Assembly: GCF_000766945.1 (NCBI RefSeq)
Contig: NZ_KN266213.1
Span: 111,370 to 175,369 of the forward strand
DNA from: Cellvibrio mixtus subsp. mixtus J3-8
GTDB taxonomy: Bacteria; Pseudomonadota; Gammaproteobacteria; Pseudomonadales; Cellvibrionaceae
Direction: 5' to 3'
Length of the DNA stretch: 64,000 nt
Made by a program: the position numbers and the translations under genes. The notes beneath the pieces were generated by a model that saw only the letters and a program-made list of their open reading frames with translations, had not been told where the DNA came from and did not search any database. This document shows, one piece after another, positions 1-9,243 of this stretch; within the stretch, counting starts at the first letter, position 1, and each line of letters begins with the position of its first letter.

Positions 1-1731
1 GATATCCGCACGCCAACCGTGGGATGGGAAATACAAACGATTGCGCCGATCCAGATTTAATTCATACAAAAAGCCACCGAAGCGCTCGTTAACATCAGGC
101 AACGTAATACTGCTTAAATCTGCTGAACCGTTGACATGGTAGTCACGCCAACCCAAACGGGATTGACCATAACCTCCAAGGTTTGAACCTAAAACAACCT
201 CGGTATATGATGTATCCAATTGATATTCGGCAATACGCTCATCATCGATGAAGATGCTAATTTCTTCGCGCTTGCGCAGATAATTCGGCTCAATAAAAAA
301 GTGATGCCGGGTATCTAACGGCTGATAAAAATCCAACTCAACGCGCGGCTTTCCTCCAACATCAGCGCTCGCAAAAAACTCTCCGCCATAGGAATTCAAC
401 CAGGTATTGCGATACGCCGCGCGAAAATTAAAATTGGATTCTTGTCGATATTCATTATCAATGGAAAAACCAAAAATCAAATAGTCGAGGCTCGCGTCCT
501 TTTCCCGCGCAACCACTTCTAGGATGTTTTTGTCATTCTCATTGACGACCCGATAATCCACATTCTGGTAAAAACCGTCACCATAAATTCGGATAAGATC
601 TTGCTCCAGCTCGGGACGATCCAACAGCGTTCCCGGCAACTGCTGAATTTGTCGTGCCACATAATCACGATGTATACGTTTGGTGGGGGCAATGCGAACT
701 TCATCGATAACAATTTCGGTTTTGGGGGCGTATTTATTTTTCTTTTTCCACGCAGAGTATGTATTTTGGTCGACTGATAACGTACGCAAAAACATTAATT
801 GTTTTTCAGCACCGGCACGACCAGCATCCGCAGCCTCGTCATAACGCGCAAATTCGGAGGCTTTGATAGTGCCCAAATCCGGATAAATATAAATATCCTG
901 ACCGGTCAAACTGGAGAGTGAACGCTCCACGTTTTGCTTGGTAAGCGTACCAATCATCTGTGCAGTCACACTGAACATCGAACCAATATTTTCCGGTTCC
1001 CGCAAGGGAGACCCCACATTCACAGCGATGACACGATCCGCATTACAAAGTTCACGCCCCAGTACAACCGGTACGTTATCAACCAGGCCCCCATCAACCA
1101 GCTTGCGCCCCTTATATTCAACGGGAGCCATCAAACCAGGGACCGACATACTTGCGCGCATCGCCTGGGTGAGGCTACCTTCGCGAAATACAACGCGCTC
1201 GCCTGTGCCAATATCAGTTGCAACAATCGCCAAAGGAATCGCTAGCTGCTCTATGTTGCGCTCACCCAGGTTGGAATCTACTAACTGATTGAAAAAGAGT
1301 TTGATCTTTTCACCTGCCACTACACCCGATTGCAATTGGAATCCTTTATGGGTGACCCCTAATTCAGTGCCCGGTAAATAGCGCTGACTGACTTTTTTCT
1401 TGCGGTAGCTCAATTGCGAAAAATCGGCGACATCCAGAAAAATATCAGTCCAATCGGCCTCAGCCAACTTCTTGCGCATCTTTTTGGGTGACAAACCCGC
1501 CGCATAAGAACCTGCCACCAACGCCCCCATACTGGTTCCAACGACACAATCAATTGGAATCCGTTCGCGCTCCAAAACCTCCAGCACACCGATATGCGCC
1601 GCACCACGAGCACCGCCCCCACCCAATACCAGCGCCGTCCTGACAGGCTCTGCCATGGCAGGTACTGCCAATCCACAGCAAACCAGGAGGGCAAGAATAA
1701 AACGGGTATGTATTTCCTTTCGCATGTTCAT
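1..1731 (-). CDS. Patatin-like phospholipase with POTRA and outer-membrane barrel (PlpD-like), 3' end cut by window
   Basis: This is a predicted lipid acyl hydrolase that exports itself through its own outer-membrane barrel (type Vd autotransporter). The frame opens with a signal peptide (residues 1-28, ending AMA). A patatin domain follows, with the oxyanion loop GGGGARG (37-43), nucleophile motif GTSMG (Ser67) and a DGG catalytic Asp motif. A POTRA-like stretch around residues 330-420 leads into beta-strand-rich sequence of the surface-antigen type. PlpD of Pseudomonas is about 730 residues; 577 codons are visible here, so the barrel end lies outside the window. Two in-frame ATGs (1731 and 1725) are possible starts and neither has a clear ribosome binding site. 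Patatin identity is certain; the Vd assignment is inferred from domain order. Confidence 0.88.
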   Translation of the reverse strand, partial: MNMRKEIHTRFILALLVCCGLAVPAMAEPVRTALVLGGGGARGAAHIGVLEVLERERIPIDCVVGTSMGALVAGSYAAGLSPKKMRKKLAEADWTDIFLDVADFSQLSYRKKKVSQRYLPGTELGVTHKGFQLQSGVVAGEKIKLFFNQLVDSNLGERNIEQLAIPLAIVATDIGTGERVVFREGSLTQAMRASMSVPGLMAPVEYKGRKLVDGGLVDNVPVVLGRELCNADRVIAVNVGSPLREPENIGSMFSVTAQMIGTLTKQNVERSLSSLTGQDIYIYPDLGTIKASEFARYDEAADAGRAGAEKQLMFLRTLSVDQNTYSAWKKKNKYAPKTEIVIDEVRIAPTKRIHRDYVARQIQQLPGTLLDRPELEQDLIRIYGDGFYQNVDYRVVNENDKNILEVVAREKDASLDYLIFGFSIDNEYRQESNFNFRAAYRNTWLNSYGGEFFASADVGGKPRVELDFYQPLDTRHHFFIEPNYLRKREEISIFIDDERIAEYQLDTSYTEVVLGSNLGGYGQSRLGWRDYHVNGSADLSSITLPDVNERFGGFLYELNLDRRNRLYFPSHGWRADI

Positions 1732-2104
1732 AGCAGTAAATGTCCAAACTCTCAGGATCGGGGTATAAAAATAAAGATGGCACCATAGCAATCAAGCATT
1801 CATTTCACCATCCCTAACCAAATCCAATAAATGATTAAAAAGCAGCCTAACAGTTGATTTAATTAATCAATTCTTTCCTACCGTATAAAGATAAAAAGGA
1901 TAAATATCTTTTTTATTAGCCTTTTAAGAGGACAAAATAATTAAAAGGATAATTTAACTTATAATTTTTATATATTTAGCCTCACAAACCAGCAAAAATC
2001 AGACTAATTATCTTTATTTATGGCTTATATTAAAAAAACCATCCCACTTTTTGATTCGTTTTCGGTAGAATGGCCTCGATTTGATATTTTCAGGAAATAA
2101 CATC
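1732..2104. other. AT-rich intergenic region between divergent genes
   Basis: This 373-base gap separates the patatin gene from the DAHP synthase gene and must carry both promoters. It is very AT-rich between about 1850 and 2050. A short inverted repeat (TTGATT, 5-base spacer, AATCAA) lies at 1854-1870. I see no convincing TrpR or TyrR operator, no leader peptide and no RNA gene. Confidence 0.5.
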
Positions 2105-3181
2105 ATGACCAGTACCCAAGTCGATGACCTTAATGTGGTGTCGCAAGAGCTGCTGATCTCTCCGGCAGAACTTAAGAAAAAAATTCCGTTAACCGAAAAA
2201 GCGTGTGAAGTCATCACCCACGGCCGTGAAGTTGTACGCAACATACTGGATCGTAAGGACCACCGCATTTTTGTAGTAATTGGTCCCTGCTCCATTCACG
2301 ACGTAGCCGCAGCCAAAGATTACGCCCAGCGTTTGAAAAAGTTGGCGGATGAAGTCAGCGATACAATCTATGTCGTTATGCGGGTTTACTTTGAGAAGCC
2401 ACGCACAACCGTTGGCTGGAAAGGCCTGATTAATGATCCATACCTGGATGACTCCTTCAAAATTGAAGAAGGTTTACATATTGGTCGTCAATTATTGCTG
2501 GATATCGCTGAAATAGGCCTCCCGGCTGCAACTGAAGCGCTTGACCCTATATCGCCACAATACTTGCACGACTTGATTAGCTGGTCAGCAATTGGCGCAC
2601 GTACCACCGAATCGCAAACCCATCGCGAAATGGCCAGTGGCTTATCATCTGCTGTCGGCTTCAAGAACGGCACAGATGGTGGTTTGACGGTGGCAATTAA
2701 CGCCCTGCAATCGGTATCCAAACCACATCGTTTTCTGGGAATTAATACTGAAGGCCAGGTATCTATTATCCATACACGCGGCAATAGCTATGGTCATGTA
2801 GTACTGCGTGGTGGCAATGGCAAACCTAATTATGACTCGGTCAGTGTTGCTATTTGCGAGCAAGAGTTAGCAAAAGCCAAAGTCGTCCCCAACATTATGG
2901 TCGATTGCAGCCATGCCAACTCCAATAAAAACCACGAGTTGCAAACCCTGGTCTTGGAAAATGTTGCTAACCAAATTGTTGAAGGCAATAAATCCATTAT
3001 TGGCCTGATGGTAGAAAGCAATATTGGCGCAGGCAATCAGAACATTCCGGCTAATTTATGCGATCTTAAATATGGTGTGTCGGTTACAGACGCCTGTATT
3101 GATTGGGAAACCACTGAAAAAGCGTTGCGCCATATGCGTAACACCATCAAAGAAGCGCTGGTTACACGCGCAAAAGCTTGA
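2105..3181 (+). CDS. aroG: 3-deoxy-7-phosphoheptulonate synthase (DAHP synthase, class I)
   Basis: It condenses phosphoenolpyruvate with erythrose 4-phosphate, the first step of the shikimate pathway to aromatic amino acids. The 358-residue protein matches the AroF/G/H family in length. Visible motifs are GPCSIHD with the metal-ligand Cys, KPRTTVGWKG for substrate binding, VGFKNGTDG, and a late DCSHANS with a metal-ligand His. The open frame begins at 2081, but ATG 2105 has AGGAAA eight bases upstream and matches the family N terminus, so it was chosen. The gene is single, followed by a strong hairpin terminator. Which aromatic amino acid inhibits it cannot be decided from sequence reading, so the symbol is a family-level choice. 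Confidence 0.95.
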   Translation: MTSTQVDDLNVVSQELLISPAELKKKIPLTEKACEVITHGREVVRNILDRKDHRIFVVIGPCSIHDVAAAKDYAQRLKKLADEVSDTIYVVMRVYFEKPRTTVGWKGLINDPYLDDSFKIEEGLHIGRQLLLDIAEIGLPAATEALDPISPQYLHDLISWSAIGARTTESQTHREMASGLSSAVGFKNGTDGGLTVAINALQSVSKPHRFLGINTEGQVSIIHTRGNSYGHVVLRGGNGKPNYDSVSVAICEQELAKAKVVPNIMVDCSHANSNKNHELQTLVLENVANQIVEGNKSIIGLMVESNIGAGNQNIPANLCDLKYGVSVTDACIDWETTEKALRHMRNTIKEALVTRAKA

Positions 3182-3228
3182 TAGAACCTGGCATTATTTA
3201 TTACAGCTAATTACTTGATACAAAAAAG

Positions 3229-3256
3229 AAAAGCGGCTAACCAGCCGCTTTTTTTA
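3229..3256 (+). terminator. Rho-independent terminator after aroG
   Basis: The perfect stem AAGCGGCT / AGCCGCTT with loop AACC (3231-3250) runs straight into a T-tract. Confidence 0.9.
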
Positions 3257-3431
3257 TTCCTTTTTGAGAAGTTCATCGCGTAAAAACTGTTAAATTTATC
3301 GACATTTTTTTGTTTTCATCTATGGTTTTTTAGGCGAGTGACTGATAGATTTTACTTTGATAGCGTCTGTAAACACGGAAATCCAATTGCGGGAAGCAAT
3401 AACAATAAACCATTAGCCTGCGGAGAGACGT

Positions 3432-3848
3432 ATGCCTCACAGCCAAAGCGCCCATCAGGGAGAATATCGAACGCCAGACTCATGTCCAAGCCACGGTTTG
3501 AAAGGTTTCGATGTTGCCAGTGCTGTTGCTCGCGGTGAGTTTGTATTGAGTCTGAGTACAATGCTGGGATGCGATTATATTTTTGTAAACCATAAAGGCC
3601 CGCATGAATTATTGCAGCTTAAACACGCCGATAAAACTATTCGTGAGCTTCTGGATTTACTGGATACTTCCCCCCACCAAAGCATGGTTGTCAGTGTTAC
3701 TGAGAACACAGAAGGGAAATTAAACTTTACGCGTTATGATTACGCATGGGAAAACCGTCAGGTAACTAAAGTCTCCGCAACGCCGGTCATTCACAAAGAC
3801 CAAATCGATTTTATGCAAATGATTTTTGATTGCAGCACCAGTTGCTAG
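3432..3848 (+). CDS. Conserved-looking hypothetical protein, 138 aa
   Basis: I do not recognise this family. The start has a good ribosome binding site (GGAGAG, six bases upstream). The protein has no signal peptide or membrane segment and looks cytoplasmic. It opens with a His/Ser-rich 25-residue stretch, then has an alternating alpha/beta pattern. It ends in a short Cys-containing tail (CSTSC). It stands alone between the aroG terminator and its own terminator at 3869-3895, so it is probably transcribed by itself. Confidence 0.7.
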   Translation: MPHSQSAHQGEYRTPDSCPSHGLKGFDVASAVARGEFVLSLSTMLGCDYIFVNHKGPHELLQLKHADKTIRELLDLLDTSPHQSMVVSVTENTEGKLNFTRYDYAWENRQVTKVSATPVIHKDQIDFMQMIFDCSTSC

Positions 3849-3868
3849 ACTCCCACATTATTTTTATG

Positions 3869-3896
3869 AAAATGCCGCATTCTTGCGGCATTTTTA
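3869..3896 (+). terminator. Rho-independent terminator after the 138-aa gene
   Basis: Stem AATGCCGCA / TGCGGCATT with loop TTCT (3871-3892), followed by a T-rich run. Confidence 0.88.
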
Positions 3897-3986
3897 TTTG
3901 CTGAAAATATGTTATCCGTAAAAGCCGCCTTTATAAGATTTATATGCTACTTTTAGCCATATAATCATAACCTGCGAGCTGGAACC

Positions 3987-4898
3987 ATGCATTTCACCAC
4001 GACTCCATTTATCCGCTTGTATCCTTTATTAGTAAAAACCCTTGCCCTGTTTGTATTTTTTCTGAGCGGGCCCGTGATCGCGGCAGAGAAAAAAACAGTC
4101 GTCACTAATATGAAATCCAATGTGCAAACCGATTATATGAATGGTTTGTTGAAATTGGCTTTGTCCTATTCCAATAAAGAATACGTCTACTCTACAACCT
4201 CCGAGGTTTATTCTCGTCCGCGCGTAATGGAGTCCGTTAAATCCGGCAGCATTTCGGTGATGTGGGGTGGAACATCGGAAGAGATGGAGCGCGATTTTAT
4301 TCCAATCCGTATTGATGCCTATCGCGGCTTAATGAATCATCGCCTGTTTTTTATCCGTGAAGGTGACCAGGCGCGTTTCGATCAAATAAATACGCTGGAC
4401 GATCTTAAAAAAATTAAATTTGGCCAGGGGCGCAGCTGGCAGGATGCATCTATTTTGGAGGGTGCCGGATTGCACGTTATCAAAGCTACAAAAAAACCCG
4501 GTCTCTATTACATGCTTGACGGTGGTCGGTTTGATGCATTCCCACGTGGCGCAAATGAAGTCTGGACCGAGCTTGCGGCATTTCCTGATTTGAAATTGAC
4601 GGTGGAGAAAAACCTGGTTCTGATATATCCATTACCAACCTATTTTTTTGTATCACCTAAAGATCCTGCATTGGCGAAGGATATTGAGTCCGGACTGGAA
4701 TCAGCTATAAAGGACGGGGCATTTGATCGTTACTTTTACAACAGTTCTGAAGTCAAGGAAGCACTGGGTAAAGCAGACCTGAAAAATCGTCGCGCTATAC
4801 GTATCGCCAACCCGTACCTCCCCAAGGCAACACCACTGGATAGAAAAGAGCTCTGGCTTGATTTAATGGGAAGCCAGCAGCCCGCATTAGTTCAATAA
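3987..4898 (+). CDS. Periplasmic solute-binding-protein-like protein (orphan)
   Basis: It is an exported bilobed binding-protein-like protein of 303 residues. A signal peptide (residues 1-32, ending VIAAE) precedes a domain with the extracellular solute-binding family 3 pattern, for example a hinge-like stretch FDQINTLDDLKKIKFG and the late GGRFDAFPRGANEVW. No permease or ATPase gene lies nearby, so transport is not supported; a sensory or accessory role is as likely. It shares layout and motifs (FDxIxxxxxL, GRFDxFxRGxxEVW, PVYFFV-like) with the gene at 46311-47291, so the two are paralogues. The ligand is unknown. A possible regulated partner is not visible. Confidence 0.8.
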   Translation: MHFTTTPFIRLYPLLVKTLALFVFFLSGPVIAAEKKTVVTNMKSNVQTDYMNGLLKLALSYSNKEYVYSTTSEVYSRPRVMESVKSGSISVMWGGTSEEMERDFIPIRIDAYRGLMNHRLFFIREGDQARFDQINTLDDLKKIKFGQGRSWQDASILEGAGLHVIKATKKPGLYYMLDGGRFDAFPRGANEVWTELAAFPDLKLTVEKNLVLIYPLPTYFFVSPKDPALAKDIESGLESAIKDGAFDRYFYNSSEVKEALGKADLKNRRAIRIANPYLPKATPLDRKELWLDLMGSQQPALVQ

Positions 4899-5103
4899 GC
4901 ACAACCAGCCCTGTGGTCCGCTGGATAGTGACGGATGCAACTTTTCCATCAAATGTGAATCTTAATCTGGACTCCTGATGCCAATCGGCACCATAAACGT
5001 ACAATTGGCGCCTGCCTTTAATAAGGAATTCCGCTATAGTAAGCACTGCCCTGTTCCAGCAACTACTGACTGGATGCGCCCGACTTTATCGAGAAGCTCC
5101 CTT

Positions 5104-7215
5104 ATGCAAACTGTTGTTGTAAGACCGTTCAAAATCACACTGTTCAGCCTTTTACTCAGCTTGTCGTCACTCAGCTTTGCCGACAAAGTAGAAGTTCTGA
5201 AACCCACCGAAGAACAAAGTAAAGCAGCTATTGAGCTGGTATTAAAACTGGATGCCGAACATTATCGGGATCAGGATTTCAATGATGCACTTTCTTCCCG
5301 CTATCTGGATGAATACTTGAAGGCATTGGACAGCTCACGCAATTTTTTCCTGGCGACGGATATTGCCGAATTTGAAAAATTCCGCAAAACATTTGATGAC
5401 GATTATAAAAAAGGTAATCTCACCAACAGTTTTTTAATTTTCAATCGCTTCAATGAGCGTATGATCCAGCGCCTTGAAAAAGTTGTAAAAGAATTAGACG
5501 ACCCGAAAACCGAATTTAATTTTGATGTAGAAGAATCTGTCCTGCTCGATCGCGAAAAAGCAAAATGGCCAGCTAATGCGACTGAAGCAGATAAACTCTG
5601 GCATCAATATCTCAAATCCAATTTACTGAACTCCTTGCTTTCCGGTAAAAAACTGGAAGAAAGTAAAACGACGTTGCGTAAACGTTACGCGAATCAACTC
5701 CGTCGATTGAAACAGCAAACATCCGAAGAGGCATTCAGTGTGATGATGAATTCACTGACTATGCTTTACGATCCACACACTAATTACCTGTCACCCGAAA
5801 ACGCCGAAAATTTTGATATCAGTATGTCTCTGGAGCTACAAGGCATAGGTGCAGTACTGCAAAGTGATGAGGATTACACCAAAGTAAGCAGCCTGGTCGC
5901 TGGCGGCCCAGCCCAGAAACAAGGTCAACTAAAACCTAACGACAAAATTGTTTCAATTGCCCAGGGTGCAGATGGCGAATTTGTTGATGTTGTTGGCTGG
6001 CGTTTAGACGAAGTTGTTAAATTAATTCGCGGTCCCAAAGGTACGCAAGTGCGTCTGGAAGTTATTCCTTCAGATCCAACAGCTACTGCCAATAAAACGA
6101 TTACTATCAAACGTGAAACAGTAAAACTGGAAGACCAGGCAGCGAAAAAAGCGGTATTTGAAGTCAAAGATGGCGATAAAACTTTCAAGTTGGGCGTTAT
6201 TGATATCCCCACCTTTTATATGAACTTTGAAGCTTACTCAAAAGGTGATCCCAACTACAAAAGCACCACGCGCGATGTACTGAATTTGCTGAATGAATTG
6301 AATAAAGAAAAAGTGGATGGCGTTATTATTGATTTGCGCGATAACGGCGGTGGCTCTTTACCTGAAGCAGCCATGTTAACCAATTTATTTGTTGATCCAG
6401 GCCCTGTTGTACAAATCCGTCAGAGTGATGACACGATTTCGCGCAACTATCGCGCTTATCAACCGGCTGCATATCGCGCACCGATTGCAGTATTGATTAA
6501 CCGTTTAAGCGCGTCTGCGTCGGAAATTTTTGCCGGTGCAATCCAGGATTATGGTCGCGGAATTATTATTGGCTCTACTACGTTCGGTAAAGGTTCTGTG
6601 CAAAATCTGGTTGACCTTAAACATGGCCGTTTGAAAATTACTGAAGCAAAATTCTATCGAATTTCCGGTGATAGCACCCAGCATCGTGGTGTTATCCCCG
6701 ATGTGCAATTACCAACATTGCTAGACCCGACTGAGATTGGTGAAAGCAGTTATGATAATGTGTTGCCATGGGACCGAATCCACCCTGCCCCACATCAGAA
6801 CTATTACAATATCAGCAAATATTTGCCAAAGATCGAAACCCTGCACCAGGAGCGTATGGCAAAAGACCCGGAATTTATTTTCCTAAATAAACAAAGTGCG
6901 ATGTTTAAAGAAGCCTCCGCTAAAAAAGAAGTCTCATTGCGGTTGGCAACTCGTCAGGAAGAACAAAAGAAAATGGAACAACGCGCATTGGATAACGAAA
7001 ATCAGCGCCGCATAGCAAAAGGTGAAAAACCCTATGCGAATTATGCAGCCTTGAAAGCAGCCAATGGCGGCGATGAGGATGAAGATGCAGCCCCCAAAGA
7101 AACTGACAAAGAAATTAAACCGAAAGAAGACCCTTACTTAATGGAAGCAGGTCATGTACTGGCAGATTTTATCAAGCAATTAAAAGAGCCCGAGTCCAAA
7201 GTCGCCAGACAGTAA
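5104..7215 (+). CDS. prc: Carboxy-terminal processing protease Prc (Tsp)
   Basis: It is a periplasmic serine protease that trims or degrades proteins from their C termini, including lipoproteins and murein-hydrolase regulators in relatives. From ATG 5104 the protein has 703 residues (E. coli Prc 682) and a signal peptide ending SLSFA. A helical N-terminal region, a PDZ domain (GIGAVLQSDEDY onward) and the S41 protease core follow. The Ser/Lys dyad lies in SASASEIF and FGKGSVQ; a 25-residue spacing favours Ser471 with Lys496. The C-terminal Prc extension is rich in Lys and Glu. The frame is open from 4978, but 5104 is preceded by GAGAAG and gives the proper signal peptide. Confidence 0.96.
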   Translation: MQTVVVRPFKITLFSLLLSLSSLSFADKVEVLKPTEEQSKAAIELVLKLDAEHYRDQDFNDALSSRYLDEYLKALDSSRNFFLATDIAEFEKFRKTFDDDYKKGNLTNSFLIFNRFNERMIQRLEKVVKELDDPKTEFNFDVEESVLLDREKAKWPANATEADKLWHQYLKSNLLNSLLSGKKLEESKTTLRKRYANQLRRLKQQTSEEAFSVMMNSLTMLYDPHTNYLSPENAENFDISMSLELQGIGAVLQSDEDYTKVSSLVAGGPAQKQGQLKPNDKIVSIAQGADGEFVDVVGWRLDEVVKLIRGPKGTQVRLEVIPSDPTATANKTITIKRETVKLEDQAAKKAVFEVKDGDKTFKLGVIDIPTFYMNFEAYSKGDPNYKSTTRDVLNLLNELNKEKVDGVIIDLRDNGGGSLPEAAMLTNLFVDPGPVVQIRQSDDTISRNYRAYQPAAYRAPIAVLINRLSASASEIFAGAIQDYGRGIIIGSTTFGKGSVQNLVDLKHGRLKITEAKFYRISGDSTQHRGVIPDVQLPTLLDPTEIGESSYDNVLPWDRIHPAPHQNYYNISKYLPKIETLHQERMAKDPEFIFLNKQSAMFKEASAKKEVSLRLATRQEEQKKMEQRALDNENQRRIAKGEKPYANYAALKAANGGDEDEDAAPKETDKEIKPKEDPYLMEAGHVLADFIKQLKEPESKVARQ

Positions 7216-7240
7216 AATTTACCCTTTACGCTCATCGCAA

Positions 7241-7272
7241 ACACCCGGGCAGTAATGCCCGGGTGTTTTTTT
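7241..7272 (+). terminator. Rho-independent terminator after prc
   Basis: Stem ACACCCGGGC / GCCCGGGTGT with loop AGTAAT (7241-7266), then seven T. It sits only about 20 bases before the xthA start, so xthA must have a promoter within or before it, or depend on read-through. Confidence 0.88.
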
Positions 7273-7291
7273 ACAACAGCAAGGTCAAATT

Positions 7292-8104
7292 ATGATAGCC
7301 GTGTCCTTCAACGTTAATAGTATCCGTACTCGCCTGCACCAACTCGAAGAAGTCATTACCAAACATCGTCCAGACTTTATTGGCCTGCAGGAAACCAAAG
7401 TCAATGATCCGGATTTTCCGCTGGAAACCATTAAAGCACTCGGTTATGACGTAGAGTATTTCGGGCAAAAAACCCATTACGGTGTTGCGTTGTTATCACG
7501 CTACCCCTTTAAAAAAGTGATCAAGGGCTTTCCCGGAGATATGGAAGATTCACAACGCCGTTTTATCGGTGGTGTTTTTGATACGCCGCTCGGAGAAATT
7601 ACCGTGTTGAATGGTTATTTTCCTCAAGGCGAAAGTCGCGATCACGCCGTTAAATTCCCCGCGAAACGAAAATTTTATTCCGATCTGATTAGTTATCTTG
7701 CCGGTGAAGAAACTCCGGACAAGCAAATCATTGTGATGGGAGATATGAATATTTCCCATCAGGATATCGATATAGGCATCGGTGAAGAAAATCGCAAGCG
7801 CTGGTTGCGCACTGGAAAATGCAGTTTTTTACCGGAGGAACGTGAATGGCTAAATGAATTATTAGCCTGGGGATTAAAAGACAGCTTCCGTGAAAAAAAT
7901 CCGGAAGTGTGTGATTTATTCAGCTGGTTTGATTATCGCAGCGGTGGCTTTGAAGACAATCCCAAACGTGGCCTGCGTATCGATTTGATTTTAATGACAC
8001 AACGTTTGCTGGATAAATGTGTCGATACTGGCATTGATTATGAAATTCGCGGGATGGACAAACCGTCAGATCATTGCCCCATCTGGGTTGAATTAAAAGC
8101 GTAA
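7292..8104 (+). CDS. xthA: Exodeoxyribonuclease III
   Basis: It is an apurinic/apyrimidinic endonuclease and 3'-5' exonuclease of base-excision repair. The 270-residue length fits the family. All active-site motifs are present: NVNSIR at the N terminus, LQETKV with the metal-ligand Glu, [13 protein letters not shown] with Asp and Asn, and the final SDHCPIW with the catalytic Asp-His. The start ATG has AAGGT eight bases upstream. It faces the LysR gene, with a shared symmetric hairpin between the two ends. Confidence 0.97.
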   Translation: MIAVSFNVNSIRTRLHQLEEVITKHRPDFIGLQETKVNDPDFPLETIKALGYDVEYFGQKTHYGVALLSRYPFKKVIKGFPGDMEDSQRRFIGGVFDTPLGEITVLNGYFPQGESRDHAVKFPAKRKFYSDLISYLAGEETPDKQIIVMGDMNISHQDIDIGIGEENRKRWLRTGKCSFLPEEREWLNELLAWGLKDSFREKNPEVCDLFSWFDYRSGGFEDNPKRGLRIDLILMTQRLLDKCVDTGIDYEIRGMDKPSDHCPIWVELKA

Positions 8105-8120
8105 ATAAGCACGTCGAATG

Positions 8121-8149
8121 AAGTAATCGGCCGTGCAGGCCGATTACTT
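8121..8149. terminator. Bidirectional hairpin between xthA and the LysR gene
   Basis: A perfect 12-base inverted repeat (AAGTAATCGGCC / GGCCGATTACTT) with a five-base loop fills the gap between convergent genes. The arms end in A/T-rich sequence, so it can serve as a terminator both ways. Confidence 0.75.
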
Positions 8150-9088
8150 TCACGCTGAATAGCCGCACATTTTCGGTAGATTGTCTTTTAATACTTCCGC
8201 CAACTTGCGCGTCGCAGGCCCCGCAAATTCGCTATCAGCAAAGGTGAGATAAGTCGGCACTTCACGCACCGCCCCCACCTCTACTGGCAAGTATTGTAAT
8301 CGCCCGGCCAGAATATCTTCATGGGTATACGCATCGGGTAACCACGCGTAGCCCAGCCCCATCCGAATCGCATCCAATGACGTTTTAATATGGCTAACGG
8401 TCCACCGTTGATCAGCTTCTTGCCAACCTTCTGTACGACGACGGTATTGCCCTGAATCGCGCACAATGATCTGACGATGCTGGCGCATATCTTCAAAATT
8501 AATAGGTCGCCCAAGTTTTTGTAAAGGATGATCCGGGCTGGATACACCGTGCATAGTCACAGTCACCAGTTTTTCGCCCATAAATCCGGTAGGAACGCGA
8601 CCGCCAATCGCCAGGTCCACATGACGCTGCAACAACGCGTCTTCCGTTCCACTCAATACTGATTCAAAAATTTCCACGCGGGTATCCGGAAAATCTTTGG
8701 CAAAGATTTCCAGGCACTGCAGCACGCGAATAGGGGGAATAATTAAATCTGCCGCGATTTTTATCAGCGGTTCCACCTTTATCGATAAGCACCCGGCTGA
8801 CTTTTCCAACCGCTCCGCCTGTTCCAGCAACTGGCGCGCGCGGCGATACAACAAATCCCCGGCGGGCGAAGGCACCGCCTTGCGGCCTTGTAACTGAAAC
8901 ACCTTTACACCTAGCGCAGACTCCAATTGGGAAATGGAATAGGAAACTGCCGATTGGCTCTTATTAAGCAGTTCTGCTGCTTTGGCATAGCCCCCGGCAT
9001 CAATAACGGCCAGTAATGCACGCCATTGTTCAAGCGTCACCTTATTTTCACTGATGGCTGTAACCGCCACAGGTCCGGAATCTGTCAT
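8150..9088 (-). CDS. LysR-family transcriptional regulator
   Basis: It is a DNA-binding regulator of 312 residues. A winged helix-turn-helix occupies about residues 15-75 (LEQWRALLAVIDAGGYAKAA, then SQSAVSYSISQLE), followed by the LysR effector-binding domain. A GTG at 9100 extends the frame, but ATG 9088 has GAGGAAG just upstream and is the better start. It is divergent from the azoreductase gene 155 bases away, the usual arrangement for a LysR protein controlling its neighbour. The likely regulon is therefore azoR-pirin, with a quinone or electrophile as a possible inducer; this is inference. Confidence 0.93.
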   Translation of the reverse strand: MTDSGPVAVTAISENKVTLEQWRALLAVIDAGGYAKAAELLNKSQSAVSYSISQLESALGVKVFQLQGRKAVPSPAGDLLYRRARQLLEQAERLEKSAGCLSIKVEPLIKIAADLIIPPIRVLQCLEIFAKDFPDTRVEIFESVLSGTEDALLQRHVDLAIGGRVPTGFMGEKLVTVTMHGVSSPDHPLQKLGRPINFEDMRQHRQIIVRDSGQYRRRTEGWQEADQRWTVSHIKTSLDAIRMGLGYAWLPDAYTHEDILAGRLQYLPVEVGAVREVPTYLTFADSEFAGPATRKLAEVLKDNLPKMCGYSA

Positions 9089-9130
9089 TTTCTTCCTCAC
9101 TTTCAGTGATCAATTAAATAATTCGATCAT

Positions 9131-9150
9131 ATACCGCTAAATATCCGTAT
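9131..9150. promoter_or_regulatory. Candidate LysR-type operator in the azoR/lysR divergent region
   Basis: The segment ATACCGCTAAATATCCGTAT has near-symmetric ends (ATAC-CG / CC-GTAT), an AT-rich centre and a T-N11-A spacing, as LysR sites do. It lies midway between the two divergent starts. The match is loose. Confidence 0.3.
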
Positions 9151-9243
9151 TTATCATTCATTCGTCAAATCATTTAATGGACACATGGCAATAACGCCAC
9201 ACAACTAGCAATCACATTTTGTGAATAGGATGAGGAAACGAAA

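Noticed and set aside
934-1288. Plus-strand reading frames inside the patatin gene
   Set aside because: They are antisense shadows of a clear coding region with patatin motifs.
2041-2104. A clear sigma-70 promoter for aroG
   Set aside because: TAGAAT is present as a -10-like box but no acceptable -35 lies at the right distance.
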